The notes beneath the pieces are model-generated. The model saw only the letters and a list, made by a program, of their open reading frames with translations. It had not been told where the DNA came from and searched no databases. Source: Alistipes sp. (GTDB lineage: Bacteria; Bacteroidota; Bacteroidia; Bacteroidales; Rikenellaceae). Taken from it: a stretch of 64,000 nucleotides of DNA. The stretch covers positions 186,001 through 250,000 of the forward strand of contig JAGBTQ010000003.1 in NCBI GenBank assembly GCA_017631275.1, read 5' to 3'. A program made the translations under genes and the position numbers. This document shows positions 44,501 to 52,202 of this stretch, piece by piece; the stretch's first letter is position 1, and each line of letters opens with the position of its first letter.

Positions 44501-44678
44501 CGATATCTTCGGCATTACCGCCAGGATACATCGTGATGACACTGATGTATGGCACCTCGATATCTGGATAGTGGTCAACGCCCAGGTTCTTCAATGAGAA
44601 GAGACCAAAGACGATGACGCCTATGAATATAAGTGCTACCGAAATCGGTTTTCGCACGGAGGTTTCATAAATTTTCAT
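41502..44678 (-). CDS. RND efflux permease (AcrB/MexB-type)
   Basis: 1058 residues, twelve helices and two large periplasmic loops. The proton-relay pair is present in ALSIAIGMVVDDAIVVLENI; GGNAEDIETNITRVLEDQL and TVKGAVGAGVALGEAVAEV are typical of the porter domain. A Gly-rich loop TPGGGGGPGGGGAS near residue 680 is longer than in E. coli AcrB. It works with the MFP and TolC proteins upstream to export drugs, bile acids or other amphipaths; the substrate is unknown. Confidence 0.95.
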   Translation of the reverse strand: MKIYETSVRKPISVALIFIGVIVFGLFSLKNLGVDHYPDIEVPYISVITMYPGGNAEDIETNITRVLEDQLNSIDNLDKITSKSKDNVSMITLEFEYGCDLTEAANDVRDIVSRTQSILPDDVEYPTVMKLSSSMMPIMMLSVTADESYAALAKILDDKLVNDLNRVNGIGSVAVIGAREREVQVNVDPKKLEAYGLTVESLGQIIASENINIPAGSLDLGTQTFNLKTDLEFDDSRELLDIVVSNAGGRTVMLKDVAEIVDTLEEATMDERINGRRGVRIMIQKQTGANTVQIIEDVQKRLVNIIPTLPPDCKVETIFESSREIKDAINSLAETIMYAFIFVILVVMVFLGRWRATFIICLTIPISLICAFIYLYATGSTLNIISLSALSIAIGMVVDDAIVVLENITTHIERGSNPKEAAIYATNEVWLSVIATTLVVVAVFMPLTMIPGMAGVMFKELGWIVTIVVCISTTAAITLTPMLSAYMLKIEGGEHTYKGIGILYKPIDKALHWLDNAYERALRFVVKWRKTTILVLFAFFGVSLMLIKQVPTEFFPPSDNARLTMSVKVEQNTHVDETVKVARQIDQIIAEKYPFVYMVSTSAGANSSNNAFAAMQTTGSHIINYNIRMPRLSDIERPTIFEIADELRKELAAIPEIREFSVTPGGGGGPGGGGASTVDIKVFGHNMDNALATAKDLQAKMSKLSTMRDVQLSREDLQPEFNVQFDRDKLSYYGLNASTVAQFVRNRIYGYECTKYREDGDEYNIVVRYAEPYRESLEDVENIVLYTPQGRALKLRDVATIHEDFASPEIERENRQRIITVKGAVGAGVALGEAVAEVNSVLATYDVPTGLDLELGGSIEDQGEAFSDIGMLLILIIILVYIVMATQFESLAYPFIIMFTIPFAMSGVFIALWLSSTPLSLIALIGAIMLVGIVTKNGIVMVDYMNLLVERGTALSDAVIQGGKSRLRPVLMTSFTTILGMVPMAMGIGEGSEIWQPMGVSVVGGLVASTLITLFIVPALYAMMEGRKERKAARKAARRQVEEEFIRRKKLEAQQNNQ

Positions 44679-44749
44679 ACCTAACTTTTCTTTCTTAGGT
44701 TATACACTTACTCTTTTGTTGTGGTTGTTTTGCGATGTGTTAAGACTCC

Positions 44750-45778
44750 TTACTCGTTCTTAATCTCCACCTTCTTACCACTCATAAGACGTGTGAATGA
44801 GGTTGTTGCAACCTCCTCGTCAGCGCTTAGACCCTCTACAATCTCGATCATATCGCCTACACGACGGCCGTCCTTAACCAAGCGGTACTCAGCCTCGCCG
44901 TTCTTAAGAACATATACAAAGCGCTCTGATGAGCCTGTCTGCTTTTGAAGTGCCTGATCTGGAATCATTACAGCCTCACGCTCACCCATGTTAAAGGTAG
45001 CACGTGCAAACATGCCTGGACGGAGGCGCTCCTTAGCATTAGGAATGGTAATCTCCACACCAAAAGTACGTGTTGCAGCGTCGAGCGCTGGGTTGATGCG
45101 TGATACCTTACCCTCGAACTTCTCGCCATGGAAGATATCTACCTCGATGCTCACCTTCTGACCAACCTTTACAGAGGTGTAGAACTGCTCAGAGATGTTT
45201 GCCTTAACCTTGAGCTGGTTGATCTGCATGATGTGCAAGATAGGAGCCTGAGCAAAGAGGTCGCCCGACTCGAAGTTACGAGCAGTGACAATACCTGTTA
45301 GTGGCGAGTGAATAGTTGAGTTCTTGCGAAGATTTGCCACAACCTCCTTCTGAAGGTTAAGCTGGTTCTCGAGCTGTGTGATCTGCTGGTCTGAGATACC
45401 ACCAGCCTTGTGCACAGGTAGCATACGGTCGTAGTTATCCTGCATTGTTGCAAGGTTAATCTCCTGCTGCTTGAGGGTTGTCTGGTCCATCACCACGATA
45501 ACCTGGCCCTTCTTCACGTGGTCGCCCACATCAACCTTAATCTCTGAGATGTGAAGACCAGCCACAGCTGGGGTCACGTCATTCTCCTTGTAAGGCTTAA
45601 TCTCTGAGGTGTAGGTCTCTGTAAGGCTGATTGTCTGAAGCTCGGCCTTAGCGCTCTTCACCAATACGGCTGCCTCAGCTACGGGCTCAGTCGTTGCGGT
45701 CTGCTCCTTGTTACTCTCGTTCGATGCGCACGCAGTCATAGCTACTGCTGCGATAAGCATAATTAAACTCTTCTTCAT
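44750..45778 (-). CDS. RND periplasmic adaptor (membrane fusion protein)
   Basis: 342 residues from the ATG at 45778, where the lipoprotein signal MKKSLIMLIAAVAMTAC begins; the frame runs upstream to 45859 but that part overlaps tolC and has no signal. It contains a lipoyl half-motif (LHISEIKVDVGDHVKKGQVI), a helical hairpin (QQITQLENQLNLQKEVV) and beta-barrel/membrane-proximal domains (RPGMFARATFNMGE). Bridges the RND pump to the TolC channel. Confidence 0.93.
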   Translation of the reverse strand: MKKSLIMLIAAVAMTACASNESNKEQTATTEPVAEAAVLVKSAKAELQTISLTETYTSEIKPYKENDVTPAVAGLHISEIKVDVGDHVKKGQVIVVMDQTTLKQQEINLATMQDNYDRMLPVHKAGGISDQQITQLENQLNLQKEVVANLRKNSTIHSPLTGIVTARNFESGDLFAQAPILHIMQINQLKVKANISEQFYTSVKVGQKVSIEVDIFHGEKFEGKVSRINPALDAATRTFGVEITIPNAKERLRPGMFARATFNMGEREAVMIPDQALQKQTGSSERFVYVLKNGEAEYRLVKDGRRVGDMIEIVEGLSADEEVATTSFTRLMSGKKVEIKNE

Positions 45779-45815
45779 AATATATCTGTTTTTCTTATTT
45801 TTTATCCTCCTAAGC

Positions 45816-47174
45816 CTACTCCTCAAATGTAGCCATATCCTCGGGTGCCTCCACGCCAAGAGCCTTCTCGTATGCGGCGTGTGCTGAGAGATAGTCGTAT
45901 ATTGCCTGTGAGTAGTTGAGCTGCGCCTGTGTTAGTGTTAGCAGCGAGTTGTTAAGTTCGAGAATGGTACCTGCACCGGCAGCAAAACGAGTGTACGAAA
46001 TCTCGTATGCCTTCTGTGCCTGCTCCACTGTGAGCTCGTTAGCAAGCATCGTCTCGCGAGCTGTGAGCAGCGTGTTGATTGACTGCTGCACCTGGAGCTT
46101 CACGCCACGCTCGGCATACTCGCGCTGCACGTCGAGCTGCGCACGCTGGTTGCGGATAGCCTTTATCTGGTTTGTCTTGTTGAAGCCCGCAAAGAGTGGG
46201 ATTGAGATCTGAGCACCCACGTTGATAGGGTACTGCCACCAGAACTTCGACTGATCGGCAGGGTTAGCACCACCTCCAGCCATGCCACCAAGCAAGCCCC
46301 CAAGGTTCACGCGCTCCTGACCGATATATGATATCTGACCAAAGGCAGCAATAGTTGGCATGCGTGTAGTCTGAATGAGCTTCTCCTGGTGGTCGAGCAA
46401 CTCGCTCTGGAGCTCAAGGTTTACGATTGTTGTATTCTTGCTAAGATCTACCTCGTAGTCCTTGTCCAAAAGCACGCGGTCGCGGAAGTCGTCGAGCTCA
46501 CCGATGATGTTAATATCCACATCCTCAGGGATTGAGAGATACATCTTGAGCTGAAGCTTCGTTAGCTCGATGCCCTTCTCTGCCTGAAGCAACTGAGGCT
46601 TGAGGTTAGATAGCTGCACCTGCGCTGTGATGTAGTCGTACTCGGCAGCAAGACCATTCTCATAGAGCTCCTTGGTGTTGGTAACCACGCTCTCAGTAGT
46701 GGCATAAGCCTCCTTGAGCACATTCATCGACTGCTCGGCGAGCAATACATTGTAGAATGCTGAGCGTACGGCTGCAACCATCTCGATGCGGTTTGAGCGT
46801 GCGCTCTCCACAGCCATTGCCATCTGCGTCTTTGTGAGCTTCATCTGGCGGTAAACCGATGGAGCGAAGAGCGGCAGCGAGAGGCTTGCTGTGGCGTTGA
46901 AGGTGTTTTTACCACCAAACGACAAGCCCTCTGCCATCTGCTGGTTGCGGATAGCGAGCGAGTACTGTCCCGAAACGCTTACTTGTGGGTAGAGCGACGA
47001 TACGGTCTGCTTATAGACGTAGTCGTAGCGCTCAATCTCGAGGTCGGCAACCTTGATTGTGGGGTTGTCGCTCAGTGCAATCTCTATCGCCTGGTTGAGC
47101 GATAGGTGCATTTGGGCTGAGGCGATGTTCATCGACATGCCACCCAAAAGGATCATCACTAAAAACTTTTTCAT
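45816..47174 (-). CDS. TolC-family outer membrane efflux protein
   Basis: 452 residues with a 20-residue signal peptide (GMSMNIASAQ end). Two OEP repeats: LSLNQAIEIALSDNPTIKVADLEIE and the second with LNNSLLTLTQAQLNYSQAIYDYLSA. Forms the trimeric outer-membrane exit duct of the pump. Second gene of the operon after tetR, 35 bp away. Confidence 0.93.
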   Translation of the reverse strand: MKKFLVMILLGGMSMNIASAQMHLSLNQAIEIALSDNPTIKVADLEIERYDYVYKQTVSSLYPQVSVSGQYSLAIRNQQMAEGLSFGGKNTFNATASLSLPLFAPSVYRQMKLTKTQMAMAVESARSNRIEMVAAVRSAFYNVLLAEQSMNVLKEAYATTESVVTNTKELYENGLAAEYDYITAQVQLSNLKPQLLQAEKGIELTKLQLKMYLSIPEDVDINIIGELDDFRDRVLLDKDYEVDLSKNTTIVNLELQSELLDHQEKLIQTTRMPTIAAFGQISYIGQERVNLGGLLGGMAGGGANPADQSKFWWQYPINVGAQISIPLFAGFNKTNQIKAIRNQRAQLDVQREYAERGVKLQVQQSINTLLTARETMLANELTVEQAQKAYEISYTRFAAGAGTILELNNSLLTLTQAQLNYSQAIYDYLSAHAAYEKALGVEAPEDMATFEE

Positions 47175-47209
47175 CTTATATTGTTTTTATCTTTGTTTGC
47201 TTAGGTCTA

Positions 47210-47845
47210 TTACAACGTATCAAGTGCTGAAATATTGCCAAAATATTTGTCAAAACAGCTATCGATAATCTTTATTCCCTCTATTGTGCACAAGCCTCGA
47301 ATAAATATCATTATCGAGTATGATATCATAGATATTGTGCTCATCATATCCTCGTTCTCGAAGTTCTCCGATACCATGATGCCCTGCACACTCTCGTAGA
47401 GCACCTTTACCACGAAGTCGCAGTCCGACGTGCGCTCCATGTAGCCCCTCTCAACACACTTCCCAAGCCAACGCTTAAGGTCGTTGCGTGACTCTTGCTG
47501 TACCTCCTCCTCGAGGCGCTTAAATACAGAGGGGTAGAAGCGACGCATGTTACGGCGCATGCGTGCCGAAACGGGGGCAACAGAGATCATGTCACGGAAC
47601 GATAAGAGCATAATCTCAAGGTCGTTGTTAATCTCGGCTATCTGCTTTTCACGGCGAGCACGTCCCTCCTCGATAAAGTGCTTGATGCAGAGGTATAACA
47701 ACTCCTCCTTGTCGCCAAAGAGCTCATACAATGTTCGCTTCGAGATGCTAAGTTCATGCGCAATGTCGTCCATGCGCACCGCCTTAACGCCTTGATTTAC
47801 AAACATCTTGGTAGCTTGTTCAACAATAAGTTCTCTCTGAGTCAT
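47210..47845 (-). CDS. TetR-family regulator of the efflux operon
   Basis: 211 residues from the ATG at 47845; the open frame runs to 47872 but that would place the start inside the promoter box. N-terminal helix-turn-helix: EQATKMFVNQGVKAVRMDDIAHELSISKRTLYELFGDKEEL, quoted here only in outline, with the recognition helix SISKRTLYELF. The C-terminal part is the ligand domain. As first gene of the tetR-tolC-mfp-rnd transcript it probably represses its own operon and responds to pump substrates. Confidence 0.88.
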   Translation of the reverse strand: MTQRELIVEQATKMFVNQGVKAVRMDDIAHELSISKRTLYELFGDKEELLYLCIKHFIEEGRARREKQIAEINNDLEIMLLSFRDMISVAPVSARMRRNMRRFYPSVFKRLEEEVQQESRNDLKRWLGKCVERGYMERTSDCDFVVKVLYESVQGIMVSENFENEDMMSTISMISYSIMIFIRGLCTIEGIKIIDSCFDKYFGNISALDTL

Positions 47846-47869
47846 AACATTTCGGCAATTTAGACAGTG

Positions 47870-47944
47870 CAAATATAGTCAAGAAAACTCAAAAAACAAA
47901 AAAAGTTTTATAATTTTTTATTTTTATACTTGTACATAGTACAA
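47870..47944 (-). promoter_or_regulatory. Efflux operon promoter and upstream palindrome
   Basis: Minus strand -7 box TATATTTG (47870-47877) with TTTG 19 bp upstream (47897-47900). The palindrome TTGTAC-ATA-GTACAA (47930-47944) lies about 70 bp upstream of the expected start and is a possible regulator site, though unusually far away. Confidence 0.5.
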
Positions 47945-47949
47945 AAAAA

Positions 47950-47973
47950 GAGGGCAGCCACCAAGCTACCCTC
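47950..47973 (-). terminator. Terminator of the first POT transporter gene
   Basis: Stem GAGGGcAGC / GCTaCCCTC with one mismatch (47950-47958, 47965-47973), loop of six, followed on the minus strand by seven T. A smaller stem AGTCGA-GTGT-TCGACT (47981-47996) overlaps the stop codon. Confidence 0.8.
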
Positions 47974-47994
47974 CTCGAAAAGTCGAGTGTTCGA

Positions 47995-49836
47995 CTATTT
48001 TGTAACGCTCTCCAAGCGCTTCATCATCACAAACATGAACAATGCTGAAAGCAAGCAGAGAACGATGAATACTGTCCATACCGACCACAATGGAAGACCA
48101 GCCCAGAGGAAGCCACCAACAGCAACCAACATGTTACCGATAGCAGTAGCCACGAACCAACCACCCATCATCAAGCCCTTGAGCTTTGGAGGTGCAACCT
48201 TCGACACGAATGAGATACCCATTGGCGAGAGCAACAACTCAGCGAATGTAAGGATAAGGTAAGTGAAAATCAACCAGTAAGGTGATGTGCGAGTCTCCTC
48301 CTTAGTCTCAGCCTTGATAGCCTCGAGAGCTGCAGTAGCCTCAGCTACCTTTGTATCCTTTGCAGGCTCCTCAGCAGGTGCTGCAACCTCCTCAGTAGCA
48401 GGTGCTGCCTCAGCCTCTGCCTCAGCGATAGCTGTATCCTCAGCAACAGACTCACCAGCAAGGATAGTTAGCTTCGCGTCGAACACCTGAGTAAAGATAG
48501 CCTTGTTCTCCTCAGTGAGCTTACCCTCGAAGTCGCTCTTCTCCTTCTGGGCAACCTTCAAAGCCTCCTCGTCGGTGCCTGCTGCAAACATCTTCTCAGC
48601 GATAGCCTCACCCTTGCCTACTGCGATAGCGCGAGCCTGGTCGTTAGGAGTGTTCAAGCCGTTAGAGCCCATAGCCATGATAGCAAAGCCGATAGCTGCA
48701 ACCAACATACCGTAAGCAATCTTACGTGGTGCTGATGGCTCCTTGCCCTTCTTTGCCAATGAGCCGAAGATAGCCATTGATACTGGAGTCAACGCAACAA
48801 CATAGAATGGGTTGAACTGCTGGAAGATAGGTGCTGAAACAGCCTTAACAGCCTCTGCATCAATGCCCATAGAGCGGTAAACGAGGAATGCAAGAACTGC
48901 TGTGCCCAATACACCTGAGAATAGCTTGCCCTTAGCCGAGTCGCTCTGGAAGATTGAGAATACGGCGTAAACAGCAACGATAACAAGTGCAAGGTTCCAT
49001 ACGTCGAACAACATTGTGTCGAAGCCGAATGCGTTAGTCTGGGTGAACTCGTCAGCGAAGTATGTGAGTGTCAAACCGTTCTGGTGGAATGCCATCCAGA
49101 AGAAGATAACAACAGCAAATACAAGGCACAATGCCACGATGCGCTGCTTGGTCTGCTCTGGAGTAAGGTCGTCAACAACCTGAGCTGCCTCGCCCTTCTT
49201 CTTGCCACCCTCAACATGACGGAATGTAAAGCGGAATACGTAGTAGATAAGGATTGAGAGCACCAAAGCTACGCAAGCCACCATAAATGCGAAGTGGTAA
49301 GCGTCGTTTGAAGCATAGCCGAGTGACTCCTGAGCCCACTTCTTGATGCCAACAGCAGTTGTAGGAGCGAATAACGAACCTACGTTGATAGCCATGTAGA
49401 AGAGTGAGAAACCAGAGTCGCGCTTGTCGGCATACTTAGGATCGTCGTAGAGGTTACCAACCATTACCTGGAGGTTACCCTTGAACAAACCAGTACCAAG
49501 GCTGATAAGCACCAACGCTGCCATCATAGCGATCATGGCGATGGTGTCGCCACCAAGAGGGAACGAGAGGAGCATGTAGCCGGCAAACATCACTGAAATA
49601 CCGATAGTTACCATGCGACCGAAACCGAACTTGTCAGCCAACATACCACCTACCAATGGCATGAAGTAAACCAAGCCAAGGAAAGTAGAGTAGATTGCAC
49701 CTGCAGTACCTGCCTCCAAACCGAAGTTCTCGCGGAGGAACAACGCAAATACAGCCAACATTGTGTAGTAGCCAAAGCGCTCGCCGGTGTTGGCTAATGC
49801 CAAGGCATAAAGACCTTTAGGATGTCCTTTGAACAT
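47995..49836 (-). CDS. POT-family peptide transporter with a 130-residue Ala/Glu-rich insertion
   Basis: 613 residues. The POT signature GERFGYYTMLAVFALFL is at residues 18-34, with GTGLFKGNLQ and FSLFYMAINVGS. Proton-coupled di/tripeptide uptake is expected. Between late helices, residues 390-519 form a hydrophilic insert rich in Ala and Glu (IAEAEAEAAPATEEVAAP) that the paralogue at 50354 lacks; there the same loop has about 15-20 residues. The C-terminal helices resume at YWLIFTYLILTFAELLLSP. Confidence 0.9.
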   Translation of the reverse strand: MFKGHPKGLYALALANTGERFGYYTMLAVFALFLRENFGLEAGTAGAIYSTFLGLVYFMPLVGGMLADKFGFGRMVTIGISVMFAGYMLLSFPLGGDTIAMIAMMAALVLISLGTGLFKGNLQVMVGNLYDDPKYADKRDSGFSLFYMAINVGSLFAPTTAVGIKKWAQESLGYASNDAYHFAFMVACVALVLSILIYYVFRFTFRHVEGGKKKGEAAQVVDDLTPEQTKQRIVALCLVFAVVIFFWMAFHQNGLTLTYFADEFTQTNAFGFDTMLFDVWNLALVIVAVYAVFSIFQSDSAKGKLFSGVLGTAVLAFLVYRSMGIDAEAVKAVSAPIFQQFNPFYVVALTPVSMAIFGSLAKKGKEPSAPRKIAYGMLVAAIGFAIMAMGSNGLNTPNDQARAIAVGKGEAIAEKMFAAGTDEEALKVAQKEKSDFEGKLTEENKAIFTQVFDAKLTILAGESVAEDTAIAEAEAEAAPATEEVAAPAEEPAKDTKVAEATAALEAIKAETKEETRTSPYWLIFTYLILTFAELLLSPMGISFVSKVAPPKLKGLMMGGWFVATAIGNMLVAVGGFLWAGLPLWSVWTVFIVLCLLSALFMFVMMKRLESVTK

Positions 49837-49903
49837 AGTAAAAAGTTTTAGTTAATATATAAATTTTATTTGTTTGTTACAAAAATAACACAAAATTTGG
49901 GTG

Positions 49904-49911
49904 CGAAGGTA
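49904..49911 (-). promoter_or_regulatory. -7-like box of the first POT gene
   Basis: Minus TACCTTCG, one base from TAnnTTTG. The second POT gene has the same TTCG variant (TATCTTCG, 51955-51962), so the variant may be shared by this pair. Confidence 0.35.
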
Positions 49912-49969
49912 CAAATAATAATTAAAAAAACAAAAAATGAGCAGAAGTCGGCACCGGAGGACCTTATTT

Positions 49970-50183
49970 AGGTGAAAGGTGAAAAGTGAGAGGTGAAAGG
50001 TGAAAAGTATGGTGTGCTTCGCACGGGGGGGGGATTTTATGGGGTAGATGGGACGAATGGGATAGATGGGGAGAATAGGGAAGATAGGGAATTTAAGGAA
50101 CTTAAGGAACTTAGGGAAAGACTATCACTAAACTCCTTAAATTCATTAAATTCACTAATCAGCTACTTCAATCAGCGCACTAA
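49970..50183. repeat. TTTCACC-type repeat and nonamer-periodic array beside copy C
   Basis: On the plus strand GGTGAAAGGTGAAAAG-type repeats (49973-50008) are followed by GGTGTGCTTCGCACGG (50011-50027), then thirteen consecutive 9-bp units from 50042 to 50158 (GGGTAGATG, GGACGAATG, GGATAGATG ... AGGAACTTA twice ... ATTCATTAA, ATTCACTAA) with no phase slip. The later units are roughly complementary to the middle ones. The order is the same as at 57.5 kb, in reverse orientation. No gene is seen in this 517-bp gap. Confidence 0.8.
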
Positions 50184-50224
50184 TTCTCGCGAGAAGGGTT
50201 GCAGATGCGCCCTTATCGCGAGAA
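50184..50224 (-). repeat. Mini copy C2 of the structured element
   Basis: A 15-bp imperfect stem, TTCTCGCGAGAAGGG (50184-50198) against CCCTTATCGCGAGAA (50210-50224), closing an 11-base loop. It has the same core as the outer stem of the large copies (GATAAGGG opposite CCCTTCT) with the outer part changed on both sides to CGCG. It directly abuts copy C. Confidence 0.75.
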
Positions 50225-50355
50225 ATATTTCTTGTTAGAAGGGGTTAGGCTTGGCTTATCACAAAAGAAGATCCCCTCGGGATAGTACCGAAGTACAGCC
50301 CGAGGGGTCTTTCTTTGTGTGATGGGCCGAGAATGACCCCTTATCACATGAAATT
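50225..50355 (-). repeat. Stop-codon-abutting structured element, copy C
   Basis: Read on the minus strand it begins inside the TAA of the second POT gene with TTTCATGTGATAAGGGG and closes with CCCCTTCTAACAAGAAAT. The inner hairpin has CCCCTCGGG arms (50273-50281, 50299-50307) and the conserved tip GTAC-loop-GTACTA, extended by TCACA/TGTGA pairs. A T-rich run follows the hairpin on both strands. Confidence 0.85.
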
Positions 50356-51889
50356 ATGCGTTGGTTACGCGCTCCAACCACTTAACCATACCCAACATGA
50401 TACCCATAGATACAAGGCACACGCTTAGGAATACTGTCCAGCAAATCCAGATTGGTGCTGCGTTGTAGATGAGTGGACCAATCCAGAGAAGGAGGTTACC
50501 CACTGCTGTAGCACCCAACCACAAGCCCTGGCACAAGCCGAGCATATGCTTAGGAGCAACCTTCGATACGAACGATAGACCAAGTGGTGAGATGAACAAC
50601 TCGGCTACTGTGAGGAAGAAGTAGAGTACGAAGAGTACCCATGGACCAGAGAGCTCAACGCCCTCGGCACGTGCCTCAGTAGCAGATGGATAGCCCATGA
50701 AGTAAGAGTAAACAGCAAGGAATACATAAGCAGCACCTGCGATAGCCATACCGATAGCAATCTTACGAGGTGTTGAGATGTACTTACCGCGACGACCCAA
50801 AGCGCCAAATACCCACATGATAACTGGGGTAAGAAGGATAACGTACAATGGGTTGAGTGCCTGCCATACCTCAGGAGCCACGCTATCAGACTTCACGAAG
50901 TCGCGAGCGAACATCGAGAGTGATGTACCATTCTGGTGGAATGCAAACCAGAAGAAGATAGCGATAGCCAACACTGCGAAGAGAGCATACATACGCTGCT
51001 TGATCTCCTTAGCTGCTGCTAGACGCTCCTCTGGAGTGTAGTCAACAGATACTGCTGCAGCCTTCTTTGAAGGTGTTGGGAAGCGCTTACGTGTTGATAC
51101 AAAGATTGTTAGTGAGATGAGCATAGCAGCCACTGATGCGATGAACGAGTAGTGGATACCCTCGTTGAAAATCTGAAGATAGTCACCGCAGAATGCTGCC
51201 ATATCCTCTACTGGCTGAAGGCTTGCCTCGCCAGCGAGCTTAGTAAGCTGCTCTGAAGCCTCGCCTGTTGCCTGGAACTTGTGGCAGAGTGCTGGGAGCT
51301 GAGCGTTGTAGATCATGTCGTGTGACTTGAGCCACCACTCACGAAGCAATGGAGCAACGAAAGGAGCGATAACACCACCCACGTTGATGAAGACGTAGAA
51401 GATCTGGAAACCAGAGTCGCGCTTGTCCTTAGCTGCCTTCAAAGCCTCCTCGCCATTTTTTGCTGCCTCAGCCTCGAAGTTGTCGTACATCTGACCTACG
51501 ATAGCCTGCAAGTTACCCTTAAACAGACCGTTACCAAATGCAATAACGAACAAAGCCAAGCAGGTCAATGGAAGCAACCAGCTGATGTTAGTTGATGTGG
51601 CAAGGATTGGAATAGAGAGCAACACATAACCTGTTGCCATAATCATCAAACCTGCCATGATGGTACCCTTGTAGTTCTGGGTCTTATCGGCGATGTAACC
51701 ACCAACAAGAGCCAAAATGTAGATACCAGCATAGAAGAACGAGTAGATTAGCGAGCTTGTCTCCTCGCTGAGTCCGAACTTCGAGCAGAGGAACAAAACA
51801 AGAACGGCGTTCATGATGTAGTAACCGAAACGCTCGCCCATGTTGCTAAGAGCCGCTGCTAACAGACCTTTTGGGTGTCCTTTGAACAT
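50354..51889 (-). CDS. POT-family peptide transporter, paralogue
   Basis: 511 residues with GERFGYYIMNAVLVLFL and GNGLFKGNLQAIVGQMYD. Compared with its neighbour it has a longer loop near residues 185-240 (CHKFQATGEASEQLTKLAGE) but no Ala/Glu insert. Same strand as the first POT gene but separated by the repeat block, so probably transcribed separately. Peptide uptake is the expected role. Its TAA stop overlaps element copy C. Confidence 0.92.
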   Translation of the reverse strand: MFKGHPKGLLAAALSNMGERFGYYIMNAVLVLFLCSKFGLSEETSSLIYSFFYAGIYILALVGGYIADKTQNYKGTIMAGLMIMATGYVLLSIPILATSTNISWLLPLTCLALFVIAFGNGLFKGNLQAIVGQMYDNFEAEAAKNGEEALKAAKDKRDSGFQIFYVFINVGGVIAPFVAPLLREWWLKSHDMIYNAQLPALCHKFQATGEASEQLTKLAGEASLQPVEDMAAFCGDYLQIFNEGIHYSFIASVAAMLISLTIFVSTRKRFPTPSKKAAAVSVDYTPEERLAAAKEIKQRMYALFAVLAIAIFFWFAFHQNGTSLSMFARDFVKSDSVAPEVWQALNPLYVILLTPVIMWVFGALGRRGKYISTPRKIAIGMAIAGAAYVFLAVYSYFMGYPSATEARAEGVELSGPWVLFVLYFFLTVAELFISPLGLSFVSKVAPKHMLGLCQGLWLGATAVGNLLLWIGPLIYNAAPIWICWTVFLSVCLVSMGIMLGMVKWLERVTNA

Positions 51890-52202
51890 AGTAAAAAGTT
51901 TAAGTTAATATAATAGTTGTTGTTTTAAATCAAAAAACAAAAAGTATCTGGCTACGAAGATACAAAAGAAAAATCAAACTGCAAAACTATAATTGCTATA
52001 TTATGTAATAAGTCTTGCAAAAATGGTGTTAATCGCCCCATTCTTGTTGTAGTGCTATACTCCAAAATTGGATAATACGACTTGTTATAAATTGGCGAAA
52101 AATTAGGTAAAAATGTGCTGTTTGACAAATAACAGTGGGCGGAGTGTTATATATACAAAATATTTTTGTATATTTGCTGAAATTTATGACAAACATTTTT
52201 GC
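51890..52202. other. Divergent intergenic region between POT and glgB
   Basis: AT-rich, 313 bp, no gene seen. It holds the POT promoter-like TATCTTCG (51955-51962, minus) inside the inverted repeat GTATCT-N8-AGATAC (51944-51963), and the glgB box TATATTTG (52169-52176, plus). Nothing else could be supported. Confidence 0.5.
52169..52176 (+). promoter_or_regulatory. -7 box of the glgB operon
   Basis: TATATTTG, 26 bp before the ATG at 52203. It lies inside the longer open frame starting at 52113, which supports the downstream start. Confidence 0.5.

Noticed and set aside
49993-50238. Open frame of 81 codons with tripeptide repeats (LNSLNSLNSL), and a similar 61-codon frame at 57459-57644 on the other strand
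   Set aside because: Both are translations of the homologous nonamer repeat; any 9-bp array free of stops gives such frames. No promoter or start signal, and similarity at the DNA level explains the protein similarity.
52113-52202. N-terminal extension of glgB by 30 codons
   Set aside because: The extension covers the -7 box TATATTTG at 52169-52176 and has no similarity to branching enzymes.
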